A stretch of DNA of 64,000 bases. Origin: Pelomonas sp. Root405. Its GTDB lineage: Bacteria > Pseudomonadota > Gammaproteobacteria > Burkholderiales > Burkholderiaceae_C. The stretch spans positions 1-64,000 of the forward strand of contig NZ_LMDU01000002.1 of NCBI RefSeq assembly GCF_001425165.1, read 5' to 3'. Shown here in pieces: positions 59,707 to 64,000 of this stretch (positions within the stretch are counted from its first letter, which is position 1; each line of letters begins with the position of its first letter). Position numbers and translations under genes: made by a program. Below the pieces are notes generated by a model, which was given only the letters and a program-made list of their open reading frames with translations, had not been told where the DNA came from and ran no database searches.

Positions 59707-60867
59707 TCAGGCCTTGTTCATCAACGACAAGAAGTGGTCGAACAGGTAGGCGATGTCGTGCGGCCCGGGGCTGGCCTCCGGGTGGCCTTGGAAGCTGAAA
59801 GCCGGCTTGTCGGTGCGGGCGATGCCCTGCAACGTGCCGTCGAACAGGCTGATGTGCGTGGCACGCAAGGTTGCCGGCAGCGTGTCGGGGTCCACCGCAA
59901 AGCCGTGGTTCTGGCTCGTGATGCCGACGCGGCCGCTGTCCAGGTCCTTGACCGGGTGGTTGGCACCGTGGTGGCCGAACTTCATCTTGAAGGTCTTGGC
60001 ACCCGAGGCCAGCGCCACGATCTGGTGGCCCAGGCAGATGCCAAAGACGGGGATGCCCGATTCGATCAGTTGAGCCGTGGCCTTGATGGCGTAGTCGCAG
60101 GGCTCCGGGTCGCCGGGGCCGTTCGACAGGAAGATGCCGTCCGGCTCCAGGTCGAACACCACGCTGGCGGGCGTCTGAGCCGGCACGACGGTGACCTTGC
60201 AGCCTCTTGAAGCCAGCATGCGCAGGATGTTGCTCTTGACGCCAAAGTCATAGGCGACGACGTGGAACTTGGCATTCGTCTGTTCGCCATAGCCGCTGCC
60301 CAGTTGCCATTCCGTCTGGGTCCAGACTTCGTTCTCGGTGCGGCTGACCACCTTGGCCAGATCGAGACCGGCCATCGACGGGGCGGCTTTCGCTTGAGCG
60401 ACCGCTTCATCAATGTCGGCCTGGGTCAAGGCCTGGCCGGCGGGTAGCGCCAGGATGCAGCCATTCTGCGCGCCCTTGGTGCGCAGAACGCGCGTCAGGC
60501 GGCGGGTGTCGAGGCCGGCGATGCCGACCGTACCTAGCTCACGCAGGTAGGTGTCGAGCGTCTTGCCAGCGCGGAAGTTCGACGCGCGCAAAGGCAAGTC
60601 TTTGATGACGAGGCCGGCGGCATAGACCTTGCCGGCTTCGACGTCTTCGTCGCTGACGCCATAGCTGCCGATGTGCGGATACGTCAGCGTGACGATCTGC
60701 TTGCAGTAGCTCGGGTCGGTCAGGATTTCCTGGTAGCCGGTCAGTGCGGTGTTGAACACCACTTCACCGACCGTCTGGCCCGTGGCGCCGATGGATTGGC
60801 CTCGGAACACCGTCCCATCCGCCAACGCCAAGATTGCTTGAGGGGGGTGGAGCAGGTCAGCCAGCAC
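59707..60867 (-). CDS. carA: carbamoyl-phosphate synthase small subunit
   Basis: CarA is the glutamine amidotransferase of carbamoyl-phosphate synthase. The 386-residue product starts at GTG 60867 (GGAG 6 bases upstream). It has [39 protein letters not shown] and the class-I amidotransferase nucleophile in [17 protein letters not shown]. The catalytic His-Glu occurs in [15 protein letters not shown]. It is the first gene of carA-leuE-carB and has a leader of about 110 bases. Confidence 0.97.
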   Translation of the reverse strand: MLADLLHPPQAILALADGTVFRGQSIGATGQTVGEVVFNTALTGYQEILTDPSYCKQIVTLTYPHIGSYGVSDEDVEAGKVYAAGLVIKDLPLRASNFRAGKTLDTYLRELGTVGIAGLDTRRLTRVLRTKGAQNGCILALPAGQALTQADIDEAVAQAKAAPSMAGLDLAKVVSRTENEVWTQTEWQLGSGYGEQTNAKFHVVAYDFGVKSNILRMLASRGCKVTVVPAQTPASVVFDLEPDGIFLSNGPGDPEPCDYAIKATAQLIESGIPVFGICLGHQIVALASGAKTFKMKFGHHGANHPVKDLDSGRVGITSQNHGFAVDPDTLPATLRATHISLFDGTLQGIARTDKPAFSFQGHPEASPGPHDIAYLFDHFLSLMNKA

Positions 60868-60902
60868 AAAGGTCTCCGCAAGTGGGGCGCGTGCCCAGCA
60901 TC

Positions 60903-60987
60903 GACCCGTCGGTGACGGGTCAGCTTGAAGAAACCGAGGGGGTTTTTCGCCGGGCAGCGTGGGGTTCAGGTAAACCCATCAAGTATA
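60903..60987 (-). promoter_or_regulatory. carA promoter and structured leader
   Basis: TATACT on the minus strand (60987-60982) is a good -10 about 115 bases before the carA GTG. The -35 is not clear. The leader contains a perfect hairpin GACCCGTC-acc-GACGGGTC (60903-60921). A run AAAAACCCCC lies before it. Pyrimidine- or arginine-dependent control of carAB is usual, but no known operator was recognised here. Confidence 0.45.
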
Positions 60988-61044
60988 GCCGACTGGGGTT
61001 AGTACGGAGGCTTCGTGACCGCTCGGCGACGTCTTCGTGAAGAC

Positions 61045-61446
61045 TCAAAGTGCCGCGATGCCGGCGCGGGCGATCTCGACGTCCTCGCTCGACTTGACGC
61101 CGCTGACACCGACCGCGCCGACACACTGGCCGTCGATCAGGATGGGGACGCCGCCCTCCAGCAGGCCGTGCAGTCCTGGCGCACTGAGGAAGGACACGCG
61201 GCCTTGGTTGATCATGTCCTCATAGACCTTGCTTTCTCGGCGCCCGAGCGCAGCCGTCTGCGCCTTGGCCGGCGCGATCTGCGCAGAAATCGGCGCTGCG
61301 CCGTCCAGCCGCTGCAGCCACAACAGATGCCCGCCTGCGTCGGCGATGGCAATGCTGACTGCCCAGCCTTGCTGCCTGGCATGGGCTTCGGCCGCCGCCG
61401 CGACGCGCTTGACATCTTCGAGTTCGAGCTGAGCTTGCTGTTTCAT
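61045..61446 (-). CDS. GlcG/HbpS-family haem-binding-like protein
   Basis: Small GlcG/HbpS-domain proteins bind haem or corrinoid-like ligands in some bacteria and are often of unknown function. The 133-residue product (ATG 61446, MKQQAQLELEDVKRVAAAAE) has WAVSIAIADAGGHLLWLQRL, PAKAQTAALGRRES, LEGGVPILIDGQCVGAVGVS and SEDVEIARAGIAAL, the family pattern. No signal peptide is seen. It is divergent from the BI-1 gene and probably monocistronic. Confidence 0.87.
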   Translation of the reverse strand: MKQQAQLELEDVKRVAAAAEAHARQQGWAVSIAIADAGGHLLWLQRLDGAAPISAQIAPAKAQTAALGRRESKVYEDMINQGRVSFLSAPGLHGLLEGGVPILIDGQCVGAVGVSGVKSSEDVEIARAGIAAL

Positions 61447-61537
61447 GGTCTTGCGTTTGCTGGGACAGGCCCCAATGTAGCCGCCTTGCACCGACCTAGA
61501 ATCGGTGCAGTTTCTATTGCCCCTTCGGAGGATCGTC

Positions 61538-62230
61538 ATGAACGAAAGTCTGCAAAACCAATATGGCTACGCCAACGTAGGCCTTGCGGCTGATCGTCAG
61601 CGTGTGCTGCGTAACACCTACTGGCTGCTGGCTCTGTCCCTTGTGCCGACGGTCCTCGGCGCCTGGGTCGGCGTCGCGACCGGGCTGTTCGCGGCGATGA
61701 GCCCCGGTATCAGCATGATCGTGTTCTTCGTCGGCGCCTTCGGGTTGATGTTCGTCGTCGAGAAGACCAAGGACAGCGCAGCCGGTGTAGCCGCGCTGCT
61801 GGCGTTCACCTTCTTCATGGGGCTGATGCTGTCGCGTCTGGTCGGCCACGTACTCGGCTTCAAGAACGGCACATCGCTCGTCATGACTGCCTTCGGCGGC
61901 ACCGCTGCGGTCTTCTTCACGATGGCTACCCTCGCGACCGTCATCAAGCGTGATCTGTCGGGCATGGGCAAGTTCCTGACTGTGGGCGCCATCGTGTTGC
62001 TGGTCGCCTGCATCGCCAACTTCTTCCTGCAGTCATCGGCCCTGATGCTGACCATCCTTGTGCTGATGCTGGGCGTGTTCTCGGCCTTCATGCTCTACGA
62101 CATCAAGCGCGTCATCGACGGCGGCGAGACCAACTACATCAGCGCAACGATGGCAATCTACCTGGACATCTACAACGTCTTCCAGAGCCTGCTGTCGTTG
62201 CTGGGCATCTTTGGCGGCGAGCGCGACTGA
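61538..62230 (+). CDS. Bax inhibitor-1/YccA family membrane protein
   Basis: BI-1 family proteins have about seven membrane helices. E. coli YccA inhibits FtsH at the membrane, and other members act as pH-gated calcium leak channels. The 230-residue product begins MNESLQNQYGYANVGLAADR. It has RVLRNTYWLLALSLVPTVLG and the C-terminal FMLYDIKRVIDGGETNYISA, with the paired aspartates near the last helix. GGAGGAT precedes ATG 61538, and TAGAAT (61497-61502) is the likely -10. A strong terminator follows. Confidence 0.93.
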   Translation: MNESLQNQYGYANVGLAADRQRVLRNTYWLLALSLVPTVLGAWVGVATGLFAAMSPGISMIVFFVGAFGLMFVVEKTKDSAAGVAALLAFTFFMGLMLSRLVGHVLGFKNGTSLVMTAFGGTAAVFFTMATLATVIKRDLSGMGKFLTVGAIVLLVACIANFFLQSSALMLTILVLMLGVFSAFMLYDIKRVIDGGETNYISATMAIYLDIYNVFQSLLSLLGIFGGERD

Positions 62231-62250
62231 TGCGCCAGCCGGCTTGAGCA

Positions 62251-62276
62251 CCAAAGGCGGCCGAGGCCGCCTTTGG
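62251..62276. terminator. bidirectional terminator between yccA-like and GH5 genes
   Basis: CCAAAGGCGGCC (62251-62262) and GGCCGCCTTTGG (62265-62276) form a perfect 12-bp stem with a 2-base loop. TCTTATT follows on the plus side. It lies just past both convergent stop codons. Confidence 0.85.
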
Positions 62277-62278
62277 TC

Positions 62279-63796
62279 TTATTGGGCAGGTTTGTAGTTC
62301 TTCAAAACAAACGGCGCGCTCAGCACCACGGGCTGGCCGATCTGGCCCAGTTGCAGCGCCAGGTTGACCGTGCCGCCGGCGAAGCTCTCGGCCGCCACGC
62401 CGCCGATGGCGATGGGCTCCAGCTTGCTGGTCAACGTCACCGAACCGGAGACCACGGCCGTGTAGGGCGGCGTGCCGAGTTGCAGCAGCATGGGCAGGAC
62501 CGCCTGAGCCTTGGTGTCCTCGGTGTCGAGCCGAGCCCAGGCGATGACTTGCAGCTTGTCGCCCTTGGCGATGCTGCCCTGCAGCGGTGCAACGGCGCCG
62601 ATGTCCCAGACATTGGGCTTGGCGGACTGCAGCGCCACGCGCAGGCAGACCTTGCCGGTCGCCGCGCAGGGCACCTGCTGGCTGGATTGGCCCTCGCCGT
62701 AGACCGACCAGGTTGTCACGCGCGGCGTGTTGATCAGATAGTCCAGTGCGGGGTCGCTCGTGCGTGCGGGCGCCGCAGCGCTGGCCTTCTCGGGCACCAG
62801 CGCGCCATGGATGGGTTTGACCCAGCCGTCGGCCTTCATGTCCCAGAGCACGAAGTCGGAGTCGAACTGCCAGTAGGACCACGCGAAGCCGCGCGCTTCG
62901 GCCGCGCGCGCCACGGCGGCCGTCCAGGCGACGCGCTGCGCCATGCCCGCCGTTTCCAGTGCGCCGAACTCACCCAGCAGGATGGGCCGCTGGTGCTTGT
63001 CCGCCCAGGCCTTGACCCGGTCCAGGTCATTCTTCAGCTTCTCCTGGTCGGCCGCCGTGCCCCAGGTCACGCCGGACAGCTTTTGAAACTGCGGCGTCCA
63101 CGACGCTCCCTGGTGGGTGAACTCCATCGGCGTGTAGTAGTGGAAGGTGACGATGAGTCGCCGATCAGCCTCTGGCAGCCGCAGGCTGTCGAGCTGGTCC
63201 AGCGAGTTCCAGGACTTCGGGCCGACGATGACGCGGCGTGTCGGATTGGTCTCGCGGATGATGGCCAGGTTCTCCGCCAGCATGTCGTTCCAGACCGGGT
63301 CGGCCGCACCGTTGGGTTCGTTCAGGATCTCGAAGATCACCGCGTCCGGCGTGCCCTGGTAGCGCGCGGCAACCTGCCGCCAGAACGCTTGCAGACGGAC
63401 GCGGCAAGGCGCCAGGTCCGCATCCTTGGCACACTCGTTGAAGTTGTGCTCGTCCAGGATGACCTGCAGCCCGGCCTTCACACCCGCGTTGACCAGGTCG
63501 TCGAGCGTCTTGAACCACTGCGCGGACAGGCGGTTCTCCGCGTCCATGTGGGCAAAGGCGTGCAGGTTCAGGCGCACATGATCGAAGCCGCCGTCGCGGA
63601 TGGCCTGCATGTGGCGCGACTGGAAGCGCGCCTTGGTTGGGTCCGTCCAGATCGCGTCGTAGCCGACGATGTTGACGCCGCGCTTGAGCGTCCCCAGCGC
63701 CGAAGCGCCATCTCCTTGAGCCTGCGCGACGCCAGACAGGCTGAACGTCAGCCAGGCCAGACCCAGCAGTCGAGCGACATCGAAACGATTGAACAT
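62279..63796 (-). CDS. secreted glycoside hydrolase family 5 protein (endoglucanase-like)
   Basis: GH5 enzymes cleave beta-1,4-glucans, mannans or related glycans with retention. The 505-residue product has a signal peptide ending at AQA (about residue 27). The TIM-barrel domain (about 35-310) has FDHVRLNLHAFAHMD, the acid/base Glu160 in FEILNEPNG, HYY near 219-221, and the nucleophile Glu276 in PILLGEFGALE. Residues from about 350 to the end form a beta-rich domain (LRVALQSAKPNVWDIGAVAP) like a carbohydrate-binding module. A 10-bp inverted repeat lies just upstream, probably an operator. Confidence 0.87.
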   Translation of the reverse strand: MFNRFDVARLLGLAWLTFSLSGVAQAQGDGASALGTLKRGVNIVGYDAIWTDPTKARFQSRHMQAIRDGGFDHVRLNLHAFAHMDAENRLSAQWFKTLDDLVNAGVKAGLQVILDEHNFNECAKDADLAPCRVRLQAFWRQVAARYQGTPDAVIFEILNEPNGAADPVWNDMLAENLAIIRETNPTRRVIVGPKSWNSLDQLDSLRLPEADRRLIVTFHYYTPMEFTHQGASWTPQFQKLSGVTWGTAADQEKLKNDLDRVKAWADKHQRPILLGEFGALETAGMAQRVAWTAAVARAAEARGFAWSYWQFDSDFVLWDMKADGWVKPIHGALVPEKASAAAPARTSDPALDYLINTPRVTTWSVYGEGQSSQQVPCAATGKVCLRVALQSAKPNVWDIGAVAPLQGSIAKGDKLQVIAWARLDTEDTKAQAVLPMLLQLGTPPYTAVVSGSVTLTSKLEPIAIGGVAAESFAGGTVNLALQLGQIGQPVVLSAPFVLKNYKPAQ

Positions 63797-63822
63797 GGCT
63801 TGCTCGTCTCCGTGTGGATTTT

Positions 63823-63856
63823 TAGATAAACAAAACTAAACAAGAATGTTTATCTA
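63823..63856. promoter_or_regulatory. AT-rich inverted repeat, operator candidate for the GH5 gene
   Basis: TAGATAAACA (63823-63832) and TGTTTATCTA (63847-63856) are perfect 10-bp inverted repeats 14 bases apart, starting 26 bases upstream of the GH5 start codon. The segment is markedly AT-rich in a GC-rich genome. It probably combines promoter and repressor binding. The regulator is unknown. Confidence 0.6.
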
Positions 63857-63916
63857 TTTTGTCCACGAGACCCGATTCGGCACCCCGGACTTACGCGGAG
63901 ACGGCCGCCCGACTGG

Positions 63917-64000
63917 TCAGCGCTGGAACACGGCGATGGATTCAACGTGGGCCGTGTGCGGAAACATGTTCACCGCGCTCGCCGCCGTACAGCGGTAGCC
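63917..64000 (-). CDS. rlmD: 23S rRNA (uracil-1939-C5)-methyltransferase RlmD, C-terminal fragment
   Basis: Only the last 27 residues are in the window; the gene runs off the right edge. The frame ends SAVNMFPHTAHVESIAVFQR, the standard C-terminus of RlmD/TrmA-type RNA uracil methyltransferases. HVESI contains the conserved glutamate next to the catalytic base region. The stop is at 63917-63919. Confidence 0.88.
   Translation of the reverse strand, partial: GYRCTAASAVNMFPHTAHVESIAVFQR

Overview
The window is high-GC DNA with the gene content and gene order of a betaproteobacterium of the order Burkholderiales. Evidence for this includes the carA-leuE-carB-greA / yhbY-rlmE-ftsH-folP-glmM block, the pstSCAB-phoUBR operon, pepA divergent from lptFG, and an XrtA/PEP-CTERM exopolysaccharide sugar transferase beside the PrsK kinase. 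A Roseateles/Rubrivivax/Leptothrix-like organism would fit, but the genus is an inference. Most of the window is dense chromosomal backbone. No prophage, CRISPR array or intact insertion sequence was seen.

Layout. 1-2685: a 36-bp tandem repeat at the very edge, a truncated prsK and a PEP-CTERM-type sugar transferase, followed by about 0.6 kb without a gene. 3.3-6.5 kb: a branched-chain amino acid binding protein, holC and pepA. 6.5-12.6 kb: lptF-lptG-cbiX-cysB-like with overlapping start and stop codons, a FimV-like protein and a Crp/Fnr regulator. 12.6-15.3 kb: an APH-fold kinase, an unassigned protein and a glutathione S-transferase. 15.3-21.8 kb: the most unusual stretch, one minus-strand run encoding a two-subunit molybdenum hydroxylase, SoxX, SoxY, SoxZ, SoxA and then an orphan contractile-tail sheath protein, with no soxB or soxCD. 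21.9-26.0 kb: a two-domain beta-propeller phytase and its TonB receptor. 26.1-29.5 kb: a degenerate GGDEF protein, an AraC regulator, a FeeM-type N-acyltransferase and two tiny coupled paralogous ORFs. 29.7-32.0 kb: tRNA-Arg(UCU), an OPT transporter and tRNA-Pro(UGG). 32.0-37.9 kb: AddA/AddB-type recombination helicase-nucleases. 37.9-42.0 kb: trxA, rho, rpmE2 and an ArnT-like membrane glycosyltransferase. 42.0-49.3 kb: the complete phosphate regulon operon with a divergent fasciclin lipoprotein. 49.4-61.0 kb: glmM, folP, ftsH, rlmE, yhbY, a DUF4149-like membrane protein, greA, carB, leuE and carA. 61.0-64.0 kb: a GlcG/HbpS-like protein, a YccA/BI-1 protein, a GH5 glycoside hydrolase and the 3' end of rlmD.

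How the genes work together. Phosphate is a theme: the phytase/TonB pair would release and import phosphate or phytate products, and pstSCAB-phoUBR imports Pi and controls the response. Three-unit Pho boxes lie upstream of both pstS and the divergent fasciclin gene, with matching spacing to a -10 box. The sox-like cluster encodes a SoxXA cytochrome and a SoxYZ carrier in translationally coupled order behind a molybdenum hydroxylase. This suggests a dedicated periplasmic oxidation chain that is not standard thiosulfate oxidation. Several regulatory features are legible in the DNA: an intrinsic terminator directly upstream of greA, a symmetric -10 element shared by rlmE and yhbY, a rho promoter overlapping the trxA stop codon, and a group of start codons only 6-10 bases downstream of a -10 box (likely leaderless mRNAs).
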